Shown: piece by piece, positions 10,901 to 22,306 of the stretch | Layout of the letters: every line of letters begins with the position of its first letter | How positions within the stretch are numbered: the stretch's first letter is position 1 | Source of the DNA: Calamus simplicifolius | Lineage: Eukaryota; Streptophyta; Magnoliopsida; Arecales; Arecaceae | Assembly (NCBI GenBank): GCA_900491605.1 | Contig: UESW01004419.1 | Span: forward strand, 218,392 to 282,391 | Reading direction: 5' to 3' | DNA: 64,000 bases | Program-made: the position numbers and the translations under genes | The notes under the pieces: generated by a model | What the model was told of the DNA's origin: nothing | What the model saw: only the letters and a program-made list of their open reading frames with translations | The model's database searches: none

Positions 10901-13900
10901 TCATTCCAAAGGGTCACAAATCCCTAACTCTCCTCTAAGATAACAAAATCTTTCTTCACTTAAGGGTTTTGTAAATATGTCAGCTAATTGATCTTCAGTA
11001 CAAACATAATCAAGACAAATGTCACCATTAGCTACATGTTCTCTAATAAAGTGATATCTAATTTCAATGTGCTTAGTTCTTGAATGTTGGATTGGATTTT
11101 TAGTTAAGTTTATTGCACTTGTATTATCACATTTAATAGGAGTTTTATCAAGTGTTATGCCATAATCTTTAAGTTGTCGCTTAATCCAAAGGATTTGAGC
11201 ATAGCAACTTCCAGCTGTAACATATTCTGCTTCTGCAATAGATAATGCAACCGAATTTTGCTTTTTGCTAAACCAAAAGATTAAGTTACTTCCTAAAAAA
11301 TGACATGCACCACTTGTACTTTTTCTATCTAATTTACATCCAGCATAATCTAAATTAGAATAAGCAATCAAATTTAGTATTGAGTCTCTAGAATACCATA
11401 ATCCTACATTTTTAGTTCCACTTAGATATTTTAGTATTCTTTTTACAGCAATTAAGTGAGATTCTTTAGGTTCTGATTGAAATCTAGCACATAGACAGAC
11501 AACAAACATGATATCAGGTCTACTTGCAGTTAAGTAAAGTAGAGATCCAATCATACCTTTATAGTGCTTTTGATCTACTTTCTTACCATATTCATCTTTG
11601 TCTAATTTGCATGGACTCATAGGTGTTCCAAGGGATTTGATTGATTCCATCCCAAACTTCTTGAGAATTTTCTTGGTGTACTTTGTTTGGTTGATAAAAA
11701 TTCCCTCTTTGCTTTGCTTGATTTGAAGTCCTAGGAAGAAGTTGAGTTCTCCCATCATGCCCATTTCGAATTCACCCTGCATTAACTTAGTGAATTCTTG
11801 ACACAAAAGATTGTTAGTAGCACCGAATACAATATCATCTATATATTTGCACTACTAATAAGTCTTTATCTTTTCTTTTTGAAAATAGGGTTTTGTCAAT
11901 ATTTTTTCTAGAAAAATTATTTTCAATTAGAAATTTGCTTAACCTATCATACCAAGCTCTAGGTACTTGTTTTAAACCATATAGTGCTTTGTGTAATTTA
12001 AAAACATGGTTTGGAAATTCATGATCTTCAAAACCAGGTGGTTGTTCTACAAAAACTTCCTCATTTATAAAACCATTTAAAAATGCACTTTTAACATCCA
12101 TTTGAAATAAATTGATATTCATATGACATGGAAATGCAAGTAATAATCTAATTACCTCTAATCTAGCTACAGGTGCAAAAGTTTCATCAAAATCAATTCC
12201 TTATTCTTAATTATATCCCTTTGCAACTAATCTTGCTTTATTTCTAATTACTATGCCATTTTCATCTAATTTATTTCTAAAAACCGATTTAGATCCTATA
12301 ACTGAGTGACCTTTAGGTCTATCAACTAAGGACCATACATTATTCATAGTAAATTGATTTAATTCTTCTTGCATTGCTAACATCCAATTACTATCTTTTT
12401 CAGCTTTTTCAATAGTTTTAGATTTAATTTGAGATACAAATGCAAGATGATTATTAATATTTCTCATAGATGATCTAGTTCTTACTCCTTGAGATGGATC
12501 ACCTATAATTAATTCCTTCAGATGACCATAGGCATATCTCCAATCTCTAGGAAGATCTACCTCATTATGATTAGTATCAATAACATCAACCCTAGGTGAA
12601 TCATCATCTTTAGCTTCTTGTTCATGATCTGAAGATACATCTATATTTAATTTTTCAATATCTCTTTCTAGCATATTTGTATCTTCCTCATCATCAAACT
12701 TTTCTAAACTTGATGCTAAAGACTTATCAAAAACTACATGAATAGATTCTTCTACAATTAAGGATTTCTTGTTGAATACTCTATAGGCTTTACTAGTTAT
12801 TGAATATCCTAAGAATATGCCTTCATCAAATTTTGCATCAAATTTTCAAGATTATCTTTACCATTATTATGAATAAAATATTCACAACCAAATGCATGAA
12901 AATAACCAATGTTTGGTTTCCTATTATTACATAATTCATAGGGAGTTTTCTTAAGAATTGACATAATTAGGGCTCTATTAAGGATGTAACATGCCATGTT
13001 TATAGTTTTCACCCAAAAGTATTTTGGTAGGTTGCTTTCACATAGCATGGTACGGGCCATATCCTCTAAAGTTCTGTTCTTTCTTTCTACAACTCTATTT
13101 TGATGTGGTGTCTTAGGTGCAGAAAAATTATGATGAATGCCATGTTTAATGCAAAATTTTCAAATAAGTGATTTTCAAATTCTGTACCATGATCACTTCT
13201 AAGAGATACTATGGTGTTGTTTTTCTCATTAGTGACTTTCTTGAAGAATTTCAGAAATATTGAGAAAGTCTTATCCTTGTGAGGCAAAAACAATACCCAG
13301 GTGAATCTAGAATAATCATCTACTATCACAAGACCATATTTCTTTCCTCCTATACTAGTGGTTCTAGTTGGTCCAAAAAGGTCCATGTGAAGTAGCTCTA
13401 GTGGCCTAAAAGTAGAAATAACATTTTTAGATTTGAAAGAGATTCTAATTTATTTTCCAAATTGACATGCATCACAAATTCTGTTATTTTCAAAATCTAA
13501 CTTTGGAAGTCCTTTAACTAAGTTCATTCTAATTAATTTTGAAATTAAGTGTGTGCTTGCATGACCTAATCTACGATGCCATAGCCATCCAATCTCATTA
13601 ATATTAGCATTATCAGCTACTAAGCAATGATTACTAGTAGATAAATTATCTAAATCAATTAAGTATACATTGTCATTTCTATTTTCAGTAAATATAATGC
13701 TATTGTTAATGGGATTAGAGATAGTGCAGATAGAAGCTTCAAATGAAACTTTGAAACCTTTATCATACAATTGGCTAATGCTAATTAAATTATGCTTTAA
13801 ACCATCTACATATAAAAATTTTCTATAAAAGTAGAGGGAGTTATTTGAATTTTACCAAATCCCATAATTTGGCCTTTACCATTGTCTCCAAACCTCTTTT

Positions 13901-14235
13901 ATCCTCAAGGGTGATGAATTGCTCCTTGTCACCCGTCATGTGCCTTGAGCAGCCGCTATCAAGATACCACTTTCGTTTTAGTCTTTTGGCCGCAAGACAC
14001 TCCTGCAAAGTGATCAAACTTTCTGTTTAGGTACCCAAGCTTTCTTGGGTCCTTCATGGTTAGTAGCAATAAAGATTGTTCCTTTCAGAACTCATATTTT
14101 CTTTCCTTTAATATTTAAATTCTTATTAATTTTTCTAAAATTACATTCATAGGCTTTATGTCCTTTCTTATTACAGCAATAACATGAAACATTATTTTTA
14201 TCTTGTTCTTTTCTAAAGAAATTTTTAACATACTT
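10901..14235 (-). pseudogene. S1 pol polyprotein (protease, integrase, RT, RNase H), broken
   Basis: Domains in order on minus. A second zinc knuckle (CYCCNKKGHKAYEC, about 14150). Protease with WYLDSGCSRHMTGDK (about 13960). Integrase with the HHCC part HRRLGHASTHL...CDACQFGK (13450-13600) followed by a stop, then the core with MDLFG (13386) and SDHGTEF. The Glu region near 13060 is behind a frameshift. RT is at 12674-11835. RNase H is at 11806-10901, with LDRKSTSGACHF and ALSIAEAEYVTAG, ending GELGICDPLE. The RT active site is destroyed: QIYVDDI has lost two bases near 11834-11848, giving an immediate stop. At least six breaks in total, so the copy is not autonomous. Confidence 0.93.
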
Positions 14236-15663
14236 TTATTTCTTGTTAGGCCTATAACCTAATCCAGCTTTATCAAATACAGCTCTTTGATTACTCAATA
14301 GCAGATTAAGTTTTTCAGAGCTATACGTAAATTTATCAACTACATTTTTATATTTATCAACTTCTTTCTTTAAGCTAACATTTTCATTTGAAATTGATTC
14401 TTTTTCTTTTAACACATTCTTATTTTCAGATTTCAATTCTTCAACTTCATGAGTTAGTTTATCTTTTTCTTTGACAAGATTTAAATTATCATTTCTCAAA
14501 GATTTTCTCTTCTTTTTCAAAACTTTAAAATCACTGACTAGTTCGTTAAATGCATCAAACAATTCATCAAAAGTAAAGTCATGAGTTTCGGTACTTACCT
14601 CTTCGTCATTTGCCATAAAATAAATGTTTGCAACCTCTTTTTGTTCCTCCTCGGATGAGGATTCTTCGCTATCGCTCCATGTTGCAACATATGCCTTTTT
14701 CTTTTTCTTGCACCCCTTTTTCAATTGAGGATAATCATATTTAAAGTGCCCTGATTTCTTACATTCATAGCATATGAGGGTGTCTTTCTCTTTATCCTTG
14801 TCCTTTTCTTTTTCTTTTTCACCTTCCATCTTTATTTCAAATTTTGTCTTGTGAAAGGGTCTCCTTCTTTGCATAAATCTTTTGAATTTCTTAGCAAGGA
14901 GTGCAGTCTCCTCATCATCATCATCTTCTTCATCACTGCTGCTCTTTTCAATTTCTGCAGCTTTGAGGGCAATTGTTTTCTTCTTCTTGACGTCTTCCTC
15001 TATATGCTGTTTCATGGTCAACTCATGGGTCATTAGTGATCCAAGTAGCTCCTCCAAAGGTAGGGTATTGAGGTCCTTGGCTTCTTGGATTGCAGTCACC
15101 TTTGCTTCCCATGTCCTTGGAAGAGACCTAAGAATTTTACGCACCAATTCAAAGTTAGTATAGGTCTTGCCAAGACTCTTTAAACCATTAACTATATCAG
15201 TGAATCTAGTGTACATGCATGTGATAGTTTCATTTTGTTCCATGCTAAACAATTCATATTTATGAACAAGAATATTAATCTTTGATTCTTTGACTTGATT
15301 AGTACCCTCTTGGGTAACTTCTAGTCTATCCCAAATTTCTTTTACGGAAATATATGTAGAAATTCTATTAAATTCATTAGCATCTAAAGCACAATATAAA
15401 ACATTTATGGCCTTAGCATTGAGCTGAGCTATTTTCCTATCGTTCTCATTCCAATCCCTTTCGGGTTTAGGAACTATTGAACCATCTACTATGTGTGTGG
15501 GTGTGCTTGGTCCATTAGTGATTACACTCCAAAGTTCATAATCTAAAGCTTGGATAAAAATTCTCATTCTAGCTTTCCAATAAGAATAGTTTAAACCATT
15601 AAATAAAGGAGGTCTATTTATAGAGTGACCTTCAGCAAATGAAGATCCAGCTTGAGCTGCCAT
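14236..15663 (-). CDS. S1 gag, long intact frame with damaged zinc knuckle
   Basis: 475 codons from ATG 15663 (MAAQAGSS) to a TAA at 14236. The N-terminal half is the copia gag fold (UBN2-type: RPPLFNGLNYSYWKARMRIF, EIWDRLEVT, LVRKILRSLPRTWEAKVTAI). Residues about 235-290 are lysine/glutamate-rich. A CCHC knuckle follows (CYECKKSGHFKYDYPQ) in which the last Cys is Tyr; S2 keeps YDCPQ. The remainder is coiled-coil rich. In S2 the frame continues past GYRPN; in S1 a point change after PNKK makes the stop. Gag would form the virus-like particle and bind RNA; the altered knuckle should weaken RNA binding. The start is chosen because it follows the primer-binding site by about 50 bp and is shared with S2. 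Confidence 0.88.
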   Translation of the reverse strand: MAAQAGSSFAEGHSINRPPLFNGLNYSYWKARMRIFIQALDYELWSVITNGPSTPTHIVDGSIVPKPERDWNENDRKIAQLNAKAINVLYCALDANEFNRISTYISVKEIWDRLEVTQEGTNQVKESKINILVHKYELFSMEQNETITCMYTRFTDIVNGLKSLGKTYTNFELVRKILRSLPRTWEAKVTAIQEAKDLNTLPLEELLGSLMTHELTMKQHIEEDVKKKKTIALKAAEIEKSSSDEEDDDDEETALLAKKFKRFMQRRRPFHKTKFEIKMEGEKEKEKDKDKEKDTLICYECKKSGHFKYDYPQLKKGCKKKKKAYVATWSDSEESSSEEEQKEVANIYFMANDEEVSTETHDFTFDELFDAFNELVSDFKVLKKKRKSLRNDNLNLVKEKDKLTHEVEELKSENKNVLKEKESISNENVSLKKEVDKYKNVVDKFTYSSEKLNLLLSNQRAVFDKAGLGYRPNKK

Positions 15664-15711
15664 TTGGATCTTTAGCTCTTGATCGTTTAATCAAATAAAC
15701 AATGAGCACAA

Positions 15712-15723
15712 GCTCTGATACCA
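15712..15723 (-). promoter_or_regulatory. S1 primer-binding site (tRNA-iMet)
   Basis: TGGTATCAGAGC on minus, two bases from the 5' LTR end. It is the standard complement of the 3' end of plant initiator methionine tRNA. Confidence 0.95.
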
Positions 15724-15725
15724 AT

Positions 15726-17286
15726 TGTTGGCCCAGATGGCAACCCAAGAGGGGGGGGTGAATTGGGTTCTTAAAAAAAATTAGCTCTTTAAAACTAAGT
15801 GCTCTGATATGAAAGTGCTTAAGTGCAATGTATAGATAAGTGCTAAGCACAAATAAATGAGATAGAGAGAGACAAAGAGACAAAGCACGGCAAACACAAA
15901 GATTTTATAGTGGTTCGGTGTATCCAACACCTACATCCACTCCCAAGCTTCACTTGGGTCCACACTATAATCTACTTGATTACAGTCGAGTTGTTTTACA
16001 AGCTCACAACTCAAAACTTATTGTTTTTCCCCGGGATCACAACGAACCCAGTTGGTTTTTCGGGCTCACCAGCACAAAACCCAACCACAAGTTATCCTTA
16101 GCTTGTACCGAGGTATACTACCTCCACTAATTTAATCCCCTGATTGAATTAGCAAACAACAGTTTGAAAAAATAAAGATTTCAATACAACACTTAAACAG
16201 CTCCTTAAATGAGCAAATATTCAATAAAATAAACAAGGGTAAGAAAAGCTTGTTTGAGGCGAATTTGAGTTGAGCTTTTCTTCTTTTCTTCTTTTCCTCT
16301 TCTCCTTTGGAAGGTTGAATCAGGCCTCAGCTCAGATTCTTCACGGAAAATCGCAGTTGAGAAGTTGAGGATTTGGGGCTTTTGCTTTCTTTCTTCAAAT
16401 GTTGGAAATCTCTTGATTTTGATCTTGAGAAGCTTTTGGATTTCTCTTTTGACTCTCTGTGATTGATGGACTTAAGCTCAGAGTATTTCCTTTTGATTTC
16501 TCTCTCTTTCTTTCACAAGATTTTCTCGATTTTTAAAAAATATTTCTCTCTCTTTTCTGCTCTTTTTCTATTTTTTTTTGAATGGACAGATATTCCCTCT
16601 TTTATAGACTTCAATCTAAAGTTTAGGTGAAAAAATATAGCCGTTGTGAGATGCTTGGATACTTCTACATACAAAGAAAAATAGTCGTTAGAGATTAGGT
16701 GGAAAAAATATTACCGTTGGAGTTCGTTCTGACAATTGAAAATCCATTCCTGACAGGTTGGAGTCGGCTCCAACTTTTCAGGTGTTGGCTCCAGATCAGG
16801 TGTCCAAAAATAACAAATAAAAAGTTGTTGAGGAGTCAGCTCCGAGAAAGTTAAGTGTCGGCTCGTCGCTTTCAAGAGTCGGCTCCGAAATCCAAGAGTG
16901 TCGGCTCCAGAAACTCAAGTGTTGGCTCCCGAACTCTCAGGTGTCGGCTCCCGAATTCTAGGTGTCGGCTCCGAAAACTGAAACAGAATACACTTCTCTG
17001 TATCTCAGGTTGGAGTCGGCTCCGAAACTCTATGTGTCGACTTCGGACTATGCCAAAAATCCAGAAATCTTCTGATACGCCATGGGGTCGGCTCCTGACT
17101 ATTTGGGTGTCGACTCCAAATTCTGAACTTTGAAAAATTCTTTAAATTTTGATTCAAAACTTATTCCTTTATTCCTTTTGATTGATTAAGCATTTTAATC
17201 TCTAAAACGCTTATTGAATCTGTTAGAAACATAGTGAATATACTCATGTCTTTTGTTAACCATCAAAATCAATAATTAGGTCAACA
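15726..17286 (-). repeat. S1 5' LTR (1561 bp)
   Basis: Same ends and internal layout as the 3' LTR at 6920-8470: motif-rich U3 (about 16750-17120), TATA motif (minus CTATAAAAG, about 16597-16606), then transcribed part with CT/GA-rich runs. It would drive S1 transcription toward lower coordinates. Confidence 0.93.
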
Positions 17287-17291
17287 GATAA
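17287..17291. repeat. S1 target site duplication, right (GATAA)
   Basis: Identical to 6915-6919. Removing S1 and one GATAA restores an open aORF1 frame that reads GVPKDVYLLPE across the join, like GAPKDIYLLFE in G3. Confidence 0.95.
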
Positions 17292-18992
17292 ACATCCTTC
17301 GGCACCCCGAGCCGCCTGAAGGCCGCCTCGATGATATCCTCCATGGCGGGCTCGTCCTCTGAGGAACTTTCTCTCGTGTGCAGCATGGACCGCATCAAAG
17401 CGGCGAACATATCTTCTACCTCTGGATTATGAGTAAGGAAATTCACAGCCGAAGAATCGACCTGAGGAGCTTCGGCCTGAGGGACTGCCATCCGTCCGGC
17501 CTCCTCCATTAAGACTTTAACTTGCGAAGCCTTGGATACTTTGGCTCCGGCTAGGAGAATTTCGACCCGAACATCCCCTCCACTCGGTGGTTCTTCTTCT
17601 TCTTCTTCCCTTTCTTCTTCGAGCACCTCCTCCTCATCCCCGACAGGCTCCATCGAAGTCTCGGCTTCCTCCGCAACTTCTCTCAATACTTCAGGAGAAA
17701 GTCCTCCAACGGAGAATCCTTCATGGGCTCCGCTTGCCGATTTAATTTCCCCTTCAACCTCTGCCGGCTCCCCCTCGGACAGCTCTACTTGAGCTTCGGC
17801 GGCCGCAACTACCTCTTTTGCCTCCTCAATTAAAGCAGGGGCTTCTTATGCATCCATACGCAGCGCCTTAGGGCTGCCAGCATCTAATAAATGAGGCCCA
17901 CCAGCCTCAAGCGAGGGAATCGCCGGATGGACCGGCGACATCCCCTCGGGATCGTCTGATATGACGATGATCTGGAGGGGAGGAATTTCAATAGCTTCCT
18001 CCAAACTTCCCCTGACTGTCGATTCCTCCTCCACTACCATACCTCCTTCCGGCAGGGAGGGCTCATCCGCCATGACCGGCGCACCCACTTTCCCCTTCTT
18101 TGGGGTGGAGGAATGGTGGCCGGCGCTATCCTTCCTAGGCTCCTTTGAGTGAGGGCTAGAAAGATGGGACCTTTTCTCAGACTTGTGCTTGTCACCAGAG
18201 CTGGATCCCCTATGTCATTTGCCAAGTTCCTTCTTCATTTGACCCACGAATGCCGACCTCTTGGCTATAAACATGATAAACAATCAGTTAAATTGTAATA
18301 AAACTATTTAGGTATATCGATTGCAATAAAAAGGGAAAGAAACTCACCCTGAGGATCAATAGAACTCAACTCGGCGGCAAAAAGGGCATCCTCTGATAAG
18401 AGGGCGCTAGCCGATAGCATCCGATCACTACGAAGGGTTACCAAATCTCTCTTCTCCTGCTCGGACAACTCGGGCACGCTTCCGGATCCTTCATATAGCT
18501 CGCCCATGTCCAAGAAAAATCCGAGCCAATGTTTCCCTCGACAATGAAGAACCGGGACTTCCACTCCTTTATCGATGATGGATTATCCGAAATCATTTTC
18601 AATGATTTCCGAGGACCAATGTAAGGTCACTCGGAGTTCCTTCCAGAAACCAGGTTGTAACAGACTCGGAATATGGGAAGGTTCGCGGTCATCCCAACAC
18701 GGCTGCACATCGAGATGAACCCGATGAGGTTGCGCCAGCTGTTCGGAGCCACCATTGTCGGACATATGTTGTAGAACCTCATCACCTCCTGAACCAGCAG
18801 GTGGAGAGGGAACCGGAGACCTGCTCTTAAGCTTTCCTCATAAAAGAATATGCCATGGCTCAGCTCCGTCAAAACCCTATGTTCAGCCCTTGGGAGCCGT
18901 AGGGCAACATCCCGAGGAACCCTATAATGACAGCGTATTCTGTCTAGATCTTCAAGAGTTATCTTTGAGGCTACGCCGCTCAGGCCCTTCAT
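17287..18992 (-). pseudogene. aORF1 of G1, 5' part (exon 1 and most of exon 2)
   Basis: Exon 1 is 18348-18992 from ATG (MKGLSG, the start shared with G2 and G3). Intron 18265-18347 (83 bp, GTGAGT...TATAG). Exon 2 runs from 18264 until S1 cuts it at 17287. Exon 1 carries the 'putative gypsy type transposon' domain (I recall it as Pfam Transposase_28): HGIFFYEESLRAGLRFPLHLL, EVMRFYNICPTMVAPNSWRNL, IGFISMCSRVG. Exon 2 encodes a basic Ser/Lys/Arg-rich stretch, then a very acidic, Glu-rich segment. Frame breaks are present in exon 1 (near 18585-18620) and exon 2. Encoded opposite to pol of the same element. Biochemical role unknown. Confidence 0.75.
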
Positions 18993-19112
18993 GTTGTCAA
19001 GTTGAGAGACAAAGTACAAATAAGCTAGCGAGGGTTCAGGGAGGAAACAAAAATCTCTAGGGGAGAGACGAAAAGGCGTTGTAGAAGGGAGGCCGCCCTA
19101 ACCCCTTCCCTC

Positions 19113-19195
19113 TTTAAATAGCACTTCAGAAGGAAAGCCCGGAACGCTAAAACTTCCAATATGGGCGCCATTAACGTAGGAGTCTCGCCACGTGG
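19113..19195 (-). promoter_or_regulatory. aORF1 promoter of G1: TATA box and G-box
   Basis: On minus, TATTTAAAGAGG (TATTTAAA at 19113-19120) lies 128 bp upstream of the aORF1 ATG, and a G-box CCACGTGG lies at 19188-19195. G2 has the same TATA at the same 128 bp and the same G-box; G3 has TATTTAAAGAGG 123 bp upstream and a degenerate G-box. G-boxes bind bZIP/bHLH factors. Confidence 0.62.
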
Positions 19196-19370
19196 GACTC
19201 CCACAATCACTGCCTGTGGAAACGAGGCATTTCTTCCTCGTGTTGTGATAAAAAATGATGAAACATCGGCTTATCATTTACGAGACCATCACTGCACGCC
19301 CCTTCGGATCCCCCCGAATGAGACTATTCTAAAACTCTATTCCCTACATCCAAATTTACACTTCGGACTA

Positions 19371-19384
19371 GGGAGTGGGGGGCA
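19371..19384 (+). promoter_or_regulatory. G1 polypurine tract
   Basis: GGGAGTGGGGGGCA directly before the LTR start TGTGATGAGG. The same tract precedes the LTR in G2 (54201-54214) and, in reverse, G3 (58584-58597). Confidence 0.85.
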
Positions 19385-19751
19385 TGTGATGAGGGGTAAA
19401 ATTATCATAGCATTAATGTTGCTACGCACCGACAATTGAGTCGAGACCAATCTCAACATCCCGTCAGCTAGCTGTCATATCCGTAAGACAGTTAAGCCGA
19501 ATCGCCTTCAGCAGAGTCGAGTCGCCCCGATGAACTGAGCCATTCTTATACCTCGGCAGATCGAGCCATCCTATACCTCGGCAAACTGAGCCATCCTCAT
19601 GTCTCGGCCAGACCGAGCCACTCCCATCCCTCGAAGAACCGAGCTGTCCTACGCCTCAGCCGGACCGAGGTATTCAAGCACCTCTGCGGAATAAGCATGG
19701 GAGAGTTCAAATTCATGATAGCTGAACAAGATTCCAAACGAAAAATCATGC
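19385..19751 (+). repeat. G1 3' LTR, truncated
   Basis: The first 367 bp match the LTR of G2 (from 54215) almost throughout. It contains repeated short palindromes of the CCTCGGC..ACCGAGCCAT type at about 19550-19670. Similarity stops after AAAAATCATGC at 19751, where unrelated DNA begins. Confidence 0.88.
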
Positions 19752-21130
19752 TAAGGTGGGCCTGCTCATTCTCATTAACCTTGTTGTAATAAGTGTTGGA
19801 GCATTAAGAGGTTCCAATTGAAGTGCAAGAAGAAGACATCTGATAAGTTCGCTACACATTAGGCATAGGTAGGAAAGGTCTTCTAAAGCAAGAACAGTTC
19901 AGAAGAACTCCTACTTGGTAAATAGATCAGTAATCTGTCAGAATAGGCATTCTGTTACAGCAAAGACTAGATGATTACTAGAACTCATGATATTAACTTG
20001 TTTCCCTTAAAAGTGCTTGGTTACTTGGTCTATTTAACCTTTTCGATGGAAAGATCTGAAGGCATTCTCAAGTAGTTTAAAAGGATTCATAGGCAGTAAT
20101 GGGTGGTCTCAATTATGGCTAGAATTAGAGGACAAATTGGGAGGTTGCATTTTGTGATTCAAATGAATTTCAAACCATAGGTGTTGAATAAAGTTGTTCC
20201 ATATAATCTCAAAAAGGAAGAAAATTGTCCAAGCTGGATAGGTTTTCTGCAATCAGCAAAGATGGACCTCTTTCCCTAATTCTATCTGCACCTTTCTGCT
20301 ACCAAGCATCAGTAATCCTGCCAACTTTACCTTAATACTCCTCAAGCGAAGGTAAGATCTATTTCAACTGTTTCAACATAAGAACTTCTGCGCCTTATTT
20401 CATGGATGTTACAAGAAAGACATGGTAAGCAACCCCTCCATTTAGTTCTACTATAGAACAGTGGAGATGAAGGTGATGTTGCAAATCAAGAATCAACACT
20501 GATGTGGTGATAAAAGTGCACAAATCCACATCTACTCCTTTATCACATATCCAAAAGAAAAAAAGAGATGTTGTTTTTGTTTGTGTGACAAATAACAGAC
20601 ACCTTGCTAAGAACGGTTAAAGATTCAGATTGTGAAGTTCTGTGAAACTGAAGAGACAATGATGACCAAATTTTCATGCAATGAGGTTACTCTAAAGTTG
20701 AAATAATTTTTCAAGGTACTTCTCTATGAAAATTATAAGCACATGTGGAAAGTCCTAGAGTCCAAAGATTCCAGATGCAGACAAGTTCAGTAATGATCAG
20801 ATTCAACTATTCAGTGCTGGAGGATCTGGACAAGTTGCAACCCTCTATAAAAGAATATGTGCAACAAGTTGAAATAAGATGTCAGAAGGTGGAGATAGGT
20901 GAGCAATGAACTTCTGAATTAAGATTAAAGCACTTAATGTTCAATGCCCACGTCAACTCATTGGTCAATGCTCTATGGGAAGGAGACATTAATTTATGAA
21001 GATAACGAATTGACCAAGGAAGCTGTTCCCCAGGAGGGTCTATCAGTTTAGAGGGACAGAAGTAAGTCTGGAGGACGATCAAAGTCCAGGAAAGGCATGA
21101 AGTGCTACATTTTAAGAAGAATTGTCCTAA
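19752..21130 (+). pseudogene. Tork-like gag remnant
   Basis: No long frame survives. At about 21060-21130 the DNA reads as a scrambled gag knuckle region (SGGRSKSRKGMKCY, then a frame change to the K-N-C-P type tail). A stretch at 20599-20698 has an imperfect second copy at 24605-24690. The rest (19752-20580) has no recognisable feature beyond position. Confidence 0.45.
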
Positions 21131-22306
21131 GTGCCTGAGTCCAGATCAGGAAGGATGATCTCTTGGTTGTATCAGATGATCTGGGACCTTGGATTCAGCC
21201 TGTTCTCAATTACACTCCCAACCGGTCGTGGTTCAGTACTTACTAGAGGTCTCTTGGAGATAATCACCCTTGCAAGGTGGCAGGTATTGGCAAGTGAGGG
21301 TGAGGATGTTTGATGGTATCGCACTCTTACCAGTGTGAAGCATAGAACTCAAGAAGAATCTGGTATCACTGCTTGGAGCGGACTGGATACAGCTAGTCGT
21401 GCCACATCTCCAATGGAGCCATGGTGGTGATGAGCCATACAAGATGGAGGGCTCATGACTGTGAAAAGGTGGCAGCTGTGGAGCAAGATTGTGTACAGGA
21501 TGTGGCATTACCGCCTGGGCCACATGGGAGACAAGGGGATGAAAGAACTGAGCAAGAGAGGTCTGCTTCCAGACTTGAGTAGCGGAGATATGGAGATCTG
21601 TGAGCCTTAAGATGGGAAAGCAGAGGAGAGTACAGTTCTCAGTCAGCACAGCTAGGAGTGCTGAACCCCTGGAGTTAGTACACTGTCTTTTTCTGCAAGG
21701 AATGGGGCCAGATACTTTATGACCCTGATAGATGATTTCTCAAGGAAGCTGTGGATCTACTTTATGAAGGAGAAATCAGAGGTCTTCACCAAGTTCAAAA
21801 TCTGTGAGGTGGAGAAGGAGCAGGGTAAAAGTGTGAAGTGTCTGAGGTCTGATAATGGCGGGGAATACACCAGCAGGGAGTTCCAGATTTTTTGTGAGGA
21901 GTGGGGCATCAGAAGGCACTTCTCGGTGATGGGAACTCCTCAACAGAATGGGGTGGCTGAGAGGATGAACAGAACACTATTGGAAAAGGCAAGATGCTTA
22001 AGGCTGCAGGCAGGGCTTCCAAAGATGTTCTGGGTTGACGCAGTAGATGCAGCTAGCTACTTGGTCAATCGGTCACCGCACACCAGGTTAGATGGAGACA
22101 TTCCAGAGGAGATATGGTCTGGAAGGAAGACAAGCCTAAACCATCTAAGGGTGTTTGGATGCACAGCATATGTGCATGTTGGAGCTGGGGAGCATAAGTT
22201 GGATGCCAGGTCTAAGAAGATGGTGTTCCTAGCTACCCGCGAGGAGTCAAGGGGTATCGGCTATGGGACCCCTTGGAGAAGAAGGTTGTCATCAGCAGAG
22301 ATGTAA
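21131..22306 (+). pseudogene. Tork-like protease remnant and integrase
   Basis: 21131-21718 holds no clear frame and presumably covers the ruined protease and integrase zinc finger (HRLGH/CxxC are not clearly readable). From 21719 a 195-codon frame is the integrase core: first Asp in MTLIDDFSRKLWIYF, second in LRSDNGGEYTS, Glu in NGVAERMNRTLLEKAR, so all three catalytic acids are present. It continues through FWVDAVDAASYLVNRSP and LRVFGCTAYVHV. The frame is lost near 22250. Confidence 0.85.

Larger units (their letters stand above)
6920..17286 (-). mobile_element. S1: complete SIRE-lineage Ty1/copia retrotransposon
   Basis: Bounded by two direct LTRs that begin TGTTGGCCC and end GGTCAACA on +, flanked by the 5-bp duplication GATAA (6915-6919 and 17287-17291). 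Total 10367 bp. On minus the order is LTR, primer-binding site, gag with zinc knuckle, protease, integrase, RT, RNase H, a third gene, purine tract, LTR. The order protease-integrase-RT-RNase H is diagnostic of copia. The very long LTRs, large gag and extra gene fit SIRE/Maximus. It lies inside aORF1 of G1. Numerous stops, a frameshift in the RT active site and a mutated zinc knuckle make it non-autonomous. Confidence 0.95.
1..19751 (+). mobile_element. G1: 3' portion of a Tat-lineage Ty3/gypsy LTR retrotransposon, interrupted by S1
   Basis: Reading on +: end of reverse transcriptase, RNase H, a second (archaeal-type) RNase H, integrase, then about 6.5 kb of 3' internal DNA (not counting the inserted S1 element), a polypurine tract at 19371-19384 and an LTR beginning TGTGATGAGG at 19385. 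A second RNase H plus a long 3' region with extra genes is characteristic of the Tat lineage; Grande of maize is the known precedent for an antisense accessory gene there. The 5' LTR, gag and most of RT lie left of the window. The LTR stops matching its sister copies at about 19751, where a decayed copia element begins, so G1 lost its end. The aORF1 gene is split by S1 at 6920-17286. Confidence 0.85.

Noticed and set aside
19161..19439. Plus frame MGAINVGVSPRGTPT upstream of the G1 LTR
   Set aside because: Runs through the aORF1 promoter and polypurine tract; not conserved as a frame in G2 or G3.
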